A DNA stretch of 64,000 nucleotides from Actinoplanes sp. NBRC 103695 (GTDB lineage Bacteria; Actinomycetota; Actinomycetes; Mycobacteriales; Micromonosporaceae): contig NZ_BSTL01000015.1 in the NCBI RefSeq assembly GCF_030269485.1, positions 1 through 64,000 on the forward strand, in the 5' to 3' direction. The position numbers and the translations under genes were made by a program. Shown here in pieces: positions 1 through 7,067 of this stretch. Each line of letters begins with the position of its first letter. Position 1 is the first letter of the stretch. The notes under the pieces are model-generated. The model made no database searches. It saw only the letters and a program-made list of their open reading frames with translations, and was not told the DNA's origin.

Positions 1-386
1 GCCTCGGCCGCTCCCCGACAGTGGCCGACATCGCCGTACACCTCGGCGTCACCGAGGAAGACGTGCTGGAAGGCCTGGAAGGCGCCCGCGCCTACAACGC
101 CACCAGCCTGTCCACCCCGATCAGCGCCGACGGCACCACCGAACTCGGCGACACCCTCGGCGGCGAGGACAGCGAGTTCGAACTCGCCGAGACCCGCGTC
201 GCCCTCGGCCCCGCGCTGGCCACCCTCGACGAGCGCGAGCAGAAGATCCTCACCCTGCGCTTCTACGGCAACCTGACCCAGTCGCAGATCGCCGACCAGG
301 TCGGCATCTCCCAGATGCACGTCTCCCGGCTGCTCACCAAGGCCCTGACCAAGCTGCGCAACCACCTGGCGACGGACACCATCTAG
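1..386 (+). CDS. RNA polymerase sigma factor, SigB/SigF/SigG family (3' part)
   Basis: The gene enters from the left edge; its frame is open from base 3 and stops with TAG at 384-386. The visible 127 residues cover the end of region 3 (LGRSPTVADIAVHLGV, an HTH used in core/promoter contacts) and all of region 4, where LTQSQIADQVGISQMHVSRL is the -35-recognition helix-turn-helix. The long Thr/Ser-rich linker between regions 3 and 4 is typical of actinobacterial stress/development sigma factors of the SigB/SigF/SigG group (group 3) rather than of ECF sigmas. Regions 1-2 lie outside the window, as would any anti-sigma partner gene upstream. The first in-frame GTG in the window (base 21) is internal, not a start, because homology continues before it. 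Which sigma factor of this group it is cannot be told. Confidence 0.9.
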   Translation, partial: LGRSPTVADIAVHLGVTEEDVLEGLEGARAYNATSLSTPISADGTTELGDTLGGEDSEFELAETRVALGPALATLDEREQKILTLRFYGNLTQSQIADQVGISQMHVSRLLTKALTKLRNHLATDTI

Positions 387-405
387 TCGTTCCACCCGCA
401 CCACC

Positions 406-440
406 AAGGGTCGGCCCCTCCCCGGGCCGGCCCTTTCTTC
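406..440 (+). terminator. Rho-independent terminator of the sigma factor gene
   Basis: A 12-bp stem (406-417 with 424-435, one T-G wobble) closes a 6-nt C-rich loop and is followed by a pyrimidine-rich TCTTC. It begins 20 nt after the sigma-factor stop codon and separates it from the downstream MFS remnant. Confidence 0.8.
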
Positions 441-446
441 GCGATC

Positions 447-811
447 ATGTATCGATGGGGGATCGCGGATCGCGGATCGCGGCGCGTCCTGGCGCTGACG
501 GCACTGGCCCTGGGAACGTTCGCGATCGGCATGACCGAGTTCGTCATCACCGCGGCGACCACGCTCTTCCTGCTCGGCGTGGCCGCCTACATCACCGTGC
601 CCGGCCTGACCACGAACGTGATCCCGAGCGCCGGCGACGACGGCCGGAACCTGCTCGCCTCCTCGGCCGCCGTCTCGGCGTTCAACCTGGGCAACGCGGC
701 CGGCGCCTACTTCGGCGGCGTGGCCGTCACCGCCGGCCTGGGCTACGCCTCCACCCCACCGGTCGGTGCCGGGATTGAGGCGGCGGCCCTGATCGTGCTG
801 GCCTGGTTTCG
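447..811 (+). pseudogene. MFS transporter (DHA1 drug-efflux type) with large internal deletion
   Basis: The reading frame opens with the first transmembrane helix of a DHA1 efflux permease (VLALTALALGTFAIGMTEFV) and passes, directly after TEFVI, into the last helices of the same family (GAFNLGNA-like signature here AFNLGNAAGAYFGGVAVTAG, then LGYAS). About ten central helices, roughly 270-300 residues, are missing, so this cannot be a working transporter. The reading frame survives the join. The normal C-terminus is also lost: the frame runs without a stop over the opposite-strand SnoaL gene, whose stop is at 813. A 7-bp GATCGCG repeat sits at the very 5' end. The family assignment is from recognised motifs; the exact deletion point (near 545) is inferred. 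Confidence 0.8.
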
Positions 812-812
812 C

Positions 813-1193
813 CTACTCGGCGCGGAGGACAGCCGGGTCGAAGTAGTCGCGCAGGTGGGCGATCTGCCCGTCGCGTACCCGGAAGATCCAGACCAGGGAC
901 ATCGTGCGCGGGCCGCTCGGCGGAACCAGGACCGTGTCGATCTCGGCGATGAACGTGTCCGGGTCGGCCGAGCGGTGCAGCACCAGGCGGGAGTTCTCGA
1001 AGTCGACCGGGTCGGGCGAGCCTCGGTGGTAGGCGCTGATGCCGGAGCGGATGGCCTCACGACCGGCGAGCCGGTGCGGGATCAGCGGCGCCTCGTAGAT
1101 GCCGTCGTCGGTGAAAAGGGCGGCGATCGCGTCGGGATCACGGGAGATGGCGCCGGCGTGCAGGTAACGCTGGAAGATATCCTCGATGCTCAC
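813..1193 (-). CDS. SnoaL-like / NTF2-fold protein
   Basis: Encodes 126 residues starting at GTG (VSIEDIFQRYLHAGAISRDP) and ending at TAG. The pattern - an N-terminal helix, then DPDAIAALFTDDGIYEAPL, then a strand-rich half ending SLVWIFRVRDGQIAHLRDYFD - is the cone-shaped NTF2/SnoaL fold used by small polyketide cyclases, ketosteroid isomerase-like enzymes and many proteins of unknown substrate. Length fits the family. It is divergent from the LigD-type gene starting at 1215, leaving about 20 bp, so the promoters must overlap the coding starts. No substrate can be assigned. Confidence 0.75.
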   Translation of the reverse strand: MSIEDIFQRYLHAGAISRDPDAIAALFTDDGIYEAPLIPHRLAGREAIRSGISAYHRGSPDPVDFENSRLVLHRSADPDTFIAEIDTVLVPPSGPRTMSLVWIFRVRDGQIAHLRDYFDPAVLRAE

Positions 1194-1214
1194 TCTCCAT
1201 GCTATCCCTGGAGC

Positions 1215-1571
1215 ATGGACAGTCAGGGCCCGGTGTTCGTGCTGCACGACCATCGCAAGCCGCGGCCGCACTTCGACCTGCGGCTCGAGGAGGACGGCGT
1301 GCTGCGGTCGTGGGCGGTGCCGCGCGGGCTGCCCACCGACCCGGCGAAGAACCGGCTCGCCGTGGCCGTGCCCGATCATGCGCTGGAGCACGCGACGTAC
1401 ACCGACGCGGACAAGAGCATCGCCGACACGGGTTGGTGGTCGCCCGACGACCGGAACGAGAAGCGGCTGGTCTTCACGTTGCACGGCAAGGACGGCGCAC
1501 GGCGGTACGCGCTGATCCACACCGGCGACCAGAACTGGCTGCTGCATCTGACCAAAGATCAACCCTCTTGA
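1215..1571 (+). CDS. Stand-alone LigD-type 3'-phosphoesterase domain protein
   Basis: Encodes 118 residues. FVLHDHRKPRPHFDLRLEED followed by GVLRSWAVPRGLPTDPAKNR and AVAVPDHALEHATY matches the N-terminal 3'-phosphoesterase domain of bacterial NHEJ ligase D, including the His-Asp-Arg of HFDLRLE and the His of DHALEHA that bind metal and phosphate in that family. A Tyr normally found four residues after the DH motif is His here. The C-terminal half (VFTLHGKDGARRYALIHTG, WLLHLTKDQPS) also fits. No ligase or polymerase domain is attached and no Ku gene is nearby, so it belongs to the small orphan class of this domain; trimming of 3' ends during DNA or RNA repair is the plausible role, not shown here. 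Confidence 0.8.
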   Translation: MDSQGPVFVLHDHRKPRPHFDLRLEEDGVLRSWAVPRGLPTDPAKNRLAVAVPDHALEHATYTDADKSIADTGWWSPDDRNEKRLVFTLHGKDGARRYALIHTGDQNWLLHLTKDQPS

Positions 1572-1698
1572 CGCACCTGTACGGTTTGTCCGATCGGCCT
1601 GACCCGGGCCCTGACCCTGACCGGAGCCAGCCGTCCGGGTGACGTGCCAACACCGATCTCACGTTTGAAGGTTGCCCTGACGGCTACCGTGTGGAGCG

Positions 1699-2583
1699 AT
1701 GCCACCTTCCGACGAGTTACCCGGCTTCCTGGCCGGCGTCGCTCCCCTCCTCGACAAGTACAGCTACGCCGCCGTCGGCGCGGTGATCGGCGTGGAGAGC
1801 TTCGGCGTGCCCGCCCCCGGCCAGACGATCATGGTGGCCGCCGCGATCTACGCCGGCGCAGGCCGGCTGAACGTCTTCGCGGTCGGTGCGATCGCGTTCG
1901 TGGCGGCGGTCATCGGCGACAACATCGGCTACTGGATCGGCGTACGGGGCGGCCGCCGCCTGGTGCACCGCTTCGGCAAGTACGTGTTCATCACGCCGGC
2001 CCGCCTGGAACGCGCCGAGAAGTTCTTCGCCCGCCGCGGCAACCGCATCGTCGTGGTCGCCCGCTTCATCGACGGGCTCCGCCAGCTCAACGGCGTGATC
2101 GCCGGCATCACCGCGATGCCGTGGCGGACGTTCCTGCTCTACAACGCGATCGGCGCCTTCCTGTGGGTCGGCTGGTGGGTGACGGTGTCCTACTTCCTGG
2201 GCACGCATCTGGTGGAGATCATCGAGTCGGCGCACCGGTACAAGTGGTTCGCCATTCCCACGGTCATCCTGGCCATCGGCGTCTACGTGCTGCTGCACAT
2301 CCGCCACGTCCGGCGACGCCGCACCCGCGAGGACCCGCCCGACGAGTCGCCTTCCGAGTCGCCCAATGAGTCGCCTTCCGAGTCGCCCACTGGGTCGCCT
2401 TCCGAGTCGCCTTCCGGTGCGGACGCTCCGGGGGCCGCCACCGGCACGGACCAGCTCGTGTCCGCCCCCGGCACCGACCGGCCCGCGTCCGCCGCCAAGC
2501 CCATCGGTCCGCCGCCCGACGCTACCGATCCGGACCATCGAGTCGCCGGCCCCACCGCGTCCGTTTCGGGCCCGCCCGCCTGA
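1699..2583 (+). CDS. DedA/VTT-domain membrane protein with repetitive tail
   Basis: 294 residues. Residues 20-200 form the VTT (SNARE-associated) domain: an N-terminal amphipathic helix, the E33/P38-P40 re-entrant loop region, and the ARFIDGLRQLNGVIAG motif at 121-136, which is the second re-entrant loop, followed by two more membrane helices. DedA proteins flip or move polyprenyl and phospholipids across the membrane and are needed for envelope integrity. Residues 215-240 are a run of SESP/NESP/TGSP repeats encoded by near-identical 12-15-bp DNA repeats, then a Pro/Ala/Thr-rich, presumably disordered cytoplasmic tail. The tail is unusual for the family and may be recently expanded. Confidence 0.88.
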   Translation: MPPSDELPGFLAGVAPLLDKYSYAAVGAVIGVESFGVPAPGQTIMVAAAIYAGAGRLNVFAVGAIAFVAAVIGDNIGYWIGVRGGRRLVHRFGKYVFITPARLERAEKFFARRGNRIVVVARFIDGLRQLNGVIAGITAMPWRTFLLYNAIGAFLWVGWWVTVSYFLGTHLVEIIESAHRYKWFAIPTVILAIGVYVLLHIRHVRRRRTREDPPDESPSESPNESPSESPTGSPSESPSGADAPGAATGTDQLVSAPGTDRPASAAKPIGPPPDATDPDHRVAGPTASVSGPPA

Positions 2584-2649
2584 ACACCGCACCGAGCGTG
2601 ATGATTCGGTAGCAACGAGCGGGGTAGGGATCCAGAACGAAGGGAAGTG

Positions 2650-3537
2650 ATGACTGTGACCGCATCCGCCACCACAGCGCTGGAGAAGCGACGCGCCAAG
2701 GCGGCGGCCGCCCAGGACTCCGCCCAGCAGGCCCAGTCCGGCGTGGCCGAACTCGACCAACGCCTGCGGAACAACGCCGACCTGACCCAGCAGCAGCGCC
2801 GCACACTGCGCAACCTGGAGGCCGAGACCACCAGGCTCAAGCGACAGCTGAAGAACTCCGCGAAGGAGAAGACCCAGCTGTCCAAGCAGCGGGCCAAGGC
2901 AGCCGCCCGAGCCGAGCGAGCCACCGCCATGGCGTCGAAGGCCGAGTCGAGGTACGACAAGGCAGTCCTGTCGGACCTGATCCACCGCGAGAAGCAGCGC
3001 AACCGCGAGGCCGCCGCACCGCCCGTGCAGACTCCGTCGACAACGGTGGCCGCCGTACCGTCGAACTCGCCCACCGAAGCCGCCGGCTCATCCACCGCAG
3101 CCGCCGCGCAGAAGTCGGCGACCGCTCCGGCGCAGACCCGCGCGACCGCCGCGTCGAAGACTCCGGCGACCGCCACGTCGAAGAAGCCCGCCGCCGCATC
3201 GCCGGTGGCCCCCGCAGCCACCTCTGCGCGAGGAACGTCCGCAGCCACCTCTGCGCGAGGAACGTCCGCAGCCGCCGCAGCAGGAACGCCCGCAGCAGCC
3301 GCAGCAGGAACGCCCGCAGCCTCTGCGGCGGGAACGCCCCGGACAGCGCCTGCGGCGAAGACCGCTGCGGCCGGCACGCCGCAGAAGTCCGTCGGCCGGA
3401 GCACCGCACGCCGTACCACCGACCCGGCGCCGGAGCAGCCGTCGGCCGTCACCACCAACGCGGTGCGCACGGCAGCCCGCAAGACCGCAGCGAAGGCAGG
3501 CACTCGCACCCGCTCAGCCGCAGCGCGCCGCTCCTGA
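2650..3537 (+). CDS. Coiled-coil, Ala/Lys/Pro-rich (histone H1-like) protein
   Basis: 295 residues; start chosen at ATG 2650 (GTG 2647 is adjacent) because AAGGGA lies just upstream. Residues 1-115 are charged and heptad-like (LEKRRAKAAAAQDSAQQA, LRNLEAETTRLKRQLKNSAK), consistent with a long coiled coil. From about residue 120 to the end the protein is low-complexity Ala/Thr/Lys/Pro, with ATSARGTSA units and AAAAGTPA units in tandem and a basic end (RTAARKTAAKAG...). This composition resembles actinobacterial histone-H1-like and heparin-binding proteins that contact DNA or cell-wall polymers, but no specific family is recognised and there is no signal peptide. The repetitive coding DNA makes length variation between strains likely. 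Confidence 0.7.
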   Translation: MTVTASATTALEKRRAKAAAAQDSAQQAQSGVAELDQRLRNNADLTQQQRRTLRNLEAETTRLKRQLKNSAKEKTQLSKQRAKAAARAERATAMASKAESRYDKAVLSDLIHREKQRNREAAAPPVQTPSTTVAAVPSNSPTEAAGSSTAAAAQKSATAPAQTRATAASKTPATATSKKPAAASPVAPAATSARGTSAATSARGTSAAAAAGTPAAAAAGTPAASAAGTPRTAPAAKTAAAGTPQKSVGRSTARRTTDPAPEQPSAVTTNAVRTAARKTAAKAGTRTRSAAARRS

Positions 3538-3615
3538 CGGTCTGACGCAGACATCGACTGACGGGCTGACTCGGACATCGACGTCTGGAGCGCGTTCCGG
3601 GCTGCCACCCGTCGC

Positions 3616-3820
3616 GGACGGTGGTAGCCCAGCGCGCCGTCCGAACGCCCAGGCGCGGACGGTGGTAGCCCAGGGCGCCGTCCGGACGGCGCGGCGCGGA
3701 CGGTCGGAGCCCAACGCGCCGTCCAGACGCCCGGGCACGGACGGTCGGAGCCCAACGCGCCGTCCAGACGCCCGGGCACGGACGGTCGGAGCCCAACGCG
3801 CCGTCCAGACGCCCGGGCGC
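3616..3820. repeat. Five tandem 41-bp repeats, each with an inner inverted repeat
   Basis: Units start at 3616, 3657, 3698, 3739 and 3780. Units 3-5 are almost identical; units 1-2 are diverged. Each begins GGACGG and carries CCGTCC 21 bp later, so each unit can form a 6-bp stem hairpin of 27 nt. The rest of the 485-bp gap between 2650-3537 and the HAD gene (3538-4022) holds no convincing gene: it is GC-rich upstream and, at 3821-4010, loses the repeat. The array is not CRISPR-like because there are no unique spacers. Confidence 0.9.
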
Positions 3821-4022
3821 GAATGGCAAATTTCGAGGTCGCGCGGCCCCCGCCGCCACCCCCACCCCGTCGCTGGGCGGGTCTCAATGTAGCGGGGGAA
3901 ATCGGCGTTTTTGTTGCTGTCCACAGGGGCGTGGGAGTGGCGTTCGTCATGGTCGTGGGTTAAGGGTGTGCGGGCGGCCAGACTGAGGGGCGTCGGACGG
4001 CTCGGGGGTCTCTGGAGGTGTG

Positions 4023-4643
4023 GTGGCGGGGTTGGATGTGGCTGCGGTTCTGTTCGACATGGACGGGACGCTGGTGGATTCGGATGCTGCGGTGGAGCGG
4101 GCCTGGCACAGCTGGGGTTCGGAGTTCGGCGTGGACGGGGTCGCGGCCGTCGCGCTGGCGCATGGGAGTCCCAGTGAGCCGACCGTTCGCAAGCTGCTGG
4201 CGGGCGCCGGCGAGGACCGGATCGCGGCGGCGGTCGGGCGGCAGATGGCGTTGCAGTACGACGACGTCGCCGATGTCGTCGCCACCCCGGGGGCGCTCGA
4301 GCTGATCGCGGCTCTGGATCGGCGGGGGATGCCGTGGGCGGTCTTCACGTCGGCGGATTTGCGGCTTGCCCGGGCTCGCCTCGGCGCCGCGGGTATCGCG
4401 GCTCCGTTGCTGGTCACCACGGATGATGTTCGCGCCGGCAAGCCTGACCCGGAGGGCTGGGTCAGGGCGGCCGCGCTGGTGGGCGTACCCCCGGAGAAGT
4501 GTCTGGTGGTTGAGGACGCCGAGGTGGGACTGGCCGCGGCGCGGGCTGCCGGTGCGTGGACGGCGGCGTTGCGGGGGCTCGACGGTGACCTGCGGATCTC
4601 GTCGCTGGCGGAGCTTGTTCCGGCGCTCGGGCTGGATCGCTGA
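4023..4643 (+). CDS. HAD-superfamily sugar-phosphate phosphatase
   Basis: 206 residues; GTG at 4023 is taken as start (GTG 4020 is in frame) because GGAGG ends about 5 nt before it. Motif I VLFDMDGTLVDS carries the nucleophile Asp and acid/base Asp, motif II is FTSAD, motif III Lys is in RAGKPDPEG and motif IV is VVEDAEVGLAAA. The cap between motifs I and II (residues 20-85) is the small alpha-helical C1 type of beta-phosphoglucomutase/2-deoxyglucose-6-phosphatase-like enzymes. The substrate is probably a small sugar or glycerol phosphate. The stop overlaps the next start by one base (TGATG), so it is translationally coupled to the SDR gene. Confidence 0.88.
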   Translation: MAGLDVAAVLFDMDGTLVDSDAAVERAWHSWGSEFGVDGVAAVALAHGSPSEPTVRKLLAGAGEDRIAAAVGRQMALQYDDVADVVATPGALELIAALDRRGMPWAVFTSADLRLARARLGAAGIAAPLLVTTDDVRAGKPDPEGWVRAAALVGVPPEKCLVVEDAEVGLAAARAAGAWTAALRGLDGDLRISSLAELVPALGLDR

Positions 4644-5476
4644 TGGAGCGGTTCGCGTTTGCCGGGCGGACCTGCGTGATCACCGGCGCGGCGAGTGGCA
4701 TCGGGGCGGCGCTGACGCTGGCCGTGGCGGCGCGGAAGGCTCGGCTCGTGCTGGTCGACAAGGACGCCGTGGGCTTGGGGCGGGTGGCGGCGATGGCTCG
4801 GGAGGCGGGCGCGGTTGCGGCCGACGAGCATGTGATCGACCTGGCGGACGGCGGGGACCGGCTCGGTCTCGCGGCGGAGGTCGCTTCCCGGCACGGCGGG
4901 GCCGACCTGCTGGTGAACAACGCGGGGGTGACGTTGAGCGGGACGTTCGAGGAGAACAGCATGGCCGACGTCGACTGGCTGCTGGAGATCAACCTGCGGG
5001 CGCCGATCCGGCTGACCAAGGCGTTCCTTCCTCAGTTGCTGCGGCGGCCGGGCGGTCACGTGGTGGCGATCTCGAGCCTGTTCGGGCTGCTCGCCCCGCC
5101 CGGTCAGGTGGCGTACGCGGCCAGCAAGTTCGGTCTGCGCGGCTTCGCCGAGGCGCTGCGTCACGAGTTGAAGCCCCGCGGCGCCGGGGTGACGGTGGTG
5201 CATCCGGGTGGGATCCGCACGAACATCGCGACGAGTGCCCGGCGCAGCGGCCCGGATCCGGACGGCGTGCAGGCGGCCGCGGCCCGGCGTTTCACCGAGA
5301 CGGCGTTGAAGATGCCGCCGGAGGAGGCGGCCCGGCAGATCGTGGGCGCGGTGCGGTCGCGTCGGCCACGCCTGGTGATCACCCGCCCGGCTCGGGCGGC
5401 GGACGCCCTGGTCCGGCTGCTCCCGGCCCGTTATTGGGACGTCACGCAGCGGCTGACCCGAGGAAGACTCGACTAA
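4643..5476 (+). CDS. Short-chain dehydrogenase/reductase
   Basis: 277 residues of classical SDR type: cofactor motif TGAASGIG near residue 15, NNAG at about 90 (LLVNNAGVTLSG), catalytic Ser in AISSLFGL and Tyr/Lys in YAASKFGLRG. Asp after the second strand (LVLVDKDAV) favours NAD over NADP. The extended C-terminus (PEEAARQIVGAVRSRRPRLV) resembles SDRs acting on lipids or bulky alcohols. It is co-expressed with the HAD phosphatase through a one-base overlap, suggesting sequential use on a phosphorylated alcohol, but the pathway is not evident. Confidence 0.88.
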   Translation: MERFAFAGRTCVITGAASGIGAALTLAVAARKARLVLVDKDAVGLGRVAAMAREAGAVAADEHVIDLADGGDRLGLAAEVASRHGGADLLVNNAGVTLSGTFEENSMADVDWLLEINLRAPIRLTKAFLPQLLRRPGGHVVAISSLFGLLAPPGQVAYAASKFGLRGFAEALRHELKPRGAGVTVVHPGGIRTNIATSARRSGPDPDGVQAAAARRFTETALKMPPEEAARQIVGAVRSRRPRLVITRPARAADALVRLLPARYWDVTQRLTRGRLD

Positions 5477-5524
5477 TAGTTTCTTTTAAGGCTCTCTTAT
5501 GACGGGCCGTTCTACGGTCCTGCC

Positions 5525-5962
5525 ATGTTGCCAGTCATGGTCACCGAGATGGGCGCCGGACCGCGTCCGCGGCAGGCTCGTTCGCTCGTCCTCCTGGTCG
5601 GGCAGAGGCTGGAGTACGTGCGCCTCGGGCACGCCGTCGTCCTGAGTTTCTCCGGCGGCCGTCAGGTGCTGATCGAGACGGTCGCCTGCCTGGACGGGCC
5701 GGGCGGGCGGGTCGACGTCGAGCCGGGCGAGAACCCGACGGACGCTCTGGCGACGCTGCTCGGCGATGTCGTGCAGGCGGCGCGGACGACCGGCACCGGC
5801 GAGCTGCGGATCACGTTCCGCTCCGGCTCGGAGGTGCGGGTCCGCGCCGACGACGACGTCGAGTCCTGGGCGGTCGCCGGTCCGGAGGGTTTCCTGATCG
5901 TCTGCCTGGCCCGGGGCGAGCTCGCCATCTGGGGTGACGGCGAGAGCAGCGACCGGCGTTAG
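5525..5962 (+). CDS. DUF6188-like small protein
   Basis: 145 residues of mostly beta structure. The sequence LVGQRLEYVRLGHAVVLSFS, a central ALATLLGDVVQAARTTG helix, LRITFRSGSEVRVRADDDVE and a final W-containing strand (ESWAVAGPEG, LAIWGDG) match the pattern I associate with the DUF6188 family of actinobacteria. Function unknown. No signal peptide or membrane segment. It lies alone between a plus-strand SDR gene and a minus-strand secreted protein gene whose stop is only 4 bp away. Confidence 0.7.
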   Translation: MLPVMVTEMGAGPRPRQARSLVLLVGQRLEYVRLGHAVVLSFSGGRQVLIETVACLDGPGGRVDVEPGENPTDALATLLGDVVQAARTTGTGELRITFRSGSEVRVRADDDVESWAVAGPEGFLIVCLARGELAIWGDGESSDRR

Positions 5963-5966
5963 AGCG

Positions 5967-7064
5967 TCAGGAGGCCAGCGAGGCGAACCGGCGGCGCGTC
6001 TTGCCGGACATTGTGGTGAAGTCGCCGCCCGCGTAGAGGCCGGACGGCGCCGGGACCAGCACCCGCACGCCGATCACCCCGTTGGCGTTCGGCGCCCATG
6101 ACGTCAGGGCGCCGGTCGCCGAGACCGCGGCCAGCTTGACCCGCGGCGTCGACGCGCCGGTGCAGGTGCCCTGGGCGCCGTTGGCCAGGGTGAGGCAGGC
6201 CCGGTCGAAGTGCCCGCCCACGTAGGTCACGCCGCCGACGGACGCGATCGCCGTCGCGTCGCCGTCGAAGAGCCGCTGCCAGCGCAGCCGCCCGGCCGTG
6301 GTCCAGGCCAGCGCCCGGCCGCCTTGGCCGCCGGTCGCGCCGTACACGCCGGACGCGTTCACCGCGAGGGCGTTGACCTGCGCCGCCGACCCGGGCCGGA
6401 ATCCGGCGTCGACCGCTCCGGTGGTCGCGGACACCGCGCCGATGCGGGCGGTCCGGGCCACGCCGGACAGCTGCTCGAAGGTGCCGCCGAGATAGATCCT
6501 CGACCCGTACGCCGCGACCGCGTGCACGGCGTCCTCGGCACGCGGCCGCCACCCCGCGTCGAGCGCGTCGGTGGCCAGCGAGAACGCCGCCAGGTTGTCC
6601 CGCCGCCGGTCGTCCACCGCGGTGAAGCTGCCACCCACGTAGAGGCGTCCACCCGAGGCGGCGAGGGCGTACGGCGCCCCGGACACGTGGTGGGCGAACG
6701 CCCCGACGGCGCCGGTCGACGCGTCCAGGCGGGCCAGGTTGTCGCGTTTACGGCCGGAGACCTGCGCGAAGTCGCCACCCGCGTAGACCGAGGTGCCGGC
6801 CACGGCGAGGGCCCGGACCGTACGGTCGGCCTTGGGCGCCCAGCTCAGCAGCGCCCCGGTACGCCCGTCGAAGGCGGCCAGCCGCTCACGCTTGTACGTC
6901 CGCCCGCCGGACACGGCCGAGGTGAACGTGCCGCCGACATAGACCACCGACCCGCGCTTGGCGATCGCGTAGACGCTGCCGTTGAACTCGGGAGCGGATC
7001 GCGACGCCGCCGCGGCGGGCGACGGCAGGAGCAGGACGACCAGGAGAAGAGGTAACCAGCGCAC
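5967..7064 (-). CDS. Secreted beta-propeller (delta-60-like repeat) protein
   Basis: About 365 residues with a clear signal peptide (VRWLPLLLVVLLLPSPAAAA). The mature part is six to seven repeats of about 45 residues of the form VYVGGTFTSAVSG...RERLAAFDGRTGALLSWAP, i.e. 'VYAGGDF..VSG..R..LA.LDA.TG', characteristic of delta-60/PQQ-like propeller blades seen in exported actinobacterial proteins. No catalytic motif is visible. GTG 7064 is taken as start; TTG 7065-7067 directly after the preceding gene's stop is possible. It is the second gene of a pair with the holin-like phosphodiesterase and, lacking its own Shine-Dalgarno, is probably translated by reinitiation. Confidence 0.8.
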   Translation of the reverse strand: MRWLPLLLVVLLLPSPAAAASRSAPEFNGSVYAIAKRGSVVYVGGTFTSAVSGGRTYKRERLAAFDGRTGALLSWAPKADRTVRALAVAGTSVYAGGDFAQVSGRKRDNLARLDASTGAVGAFAHHVSGAPYALAASGGRLYVGGSFTAVDDRRRDNLAAFSLATDALDAGWRPRAEDAVHAVAAYGSRIYLGGTFEQLSGVARTARIGAVSATTGAVDAGFRPGSAAQVNALAVNASGVYGATGGQGGRALAWTTAGRLRWQRLFDGDATAIASVGGVTYVGGHFDRACLTLANGAQGTCTGASTPRVKLAAVSATGALTSWAPNANGVIGVRVLVPAPSGLYAGGDFTTMSGKTRRRFASLAS

Positions 7065-7067
7065 CAA

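Noticed and set aside
447..1571. A single 374-residue gene running over the MFS remnant, the SnoaL region and the LigD-type protein.
   Set aside because: The middle is the antisense of the SnoaL gene, and the LigD-type domain has its own start at 1215. The open frame is a chance product of high GC.
3616..3820. CRISPR array.
   Set aside because: The 41-bp units are contiguous, without unique spacers, and no cas genes are nearby.
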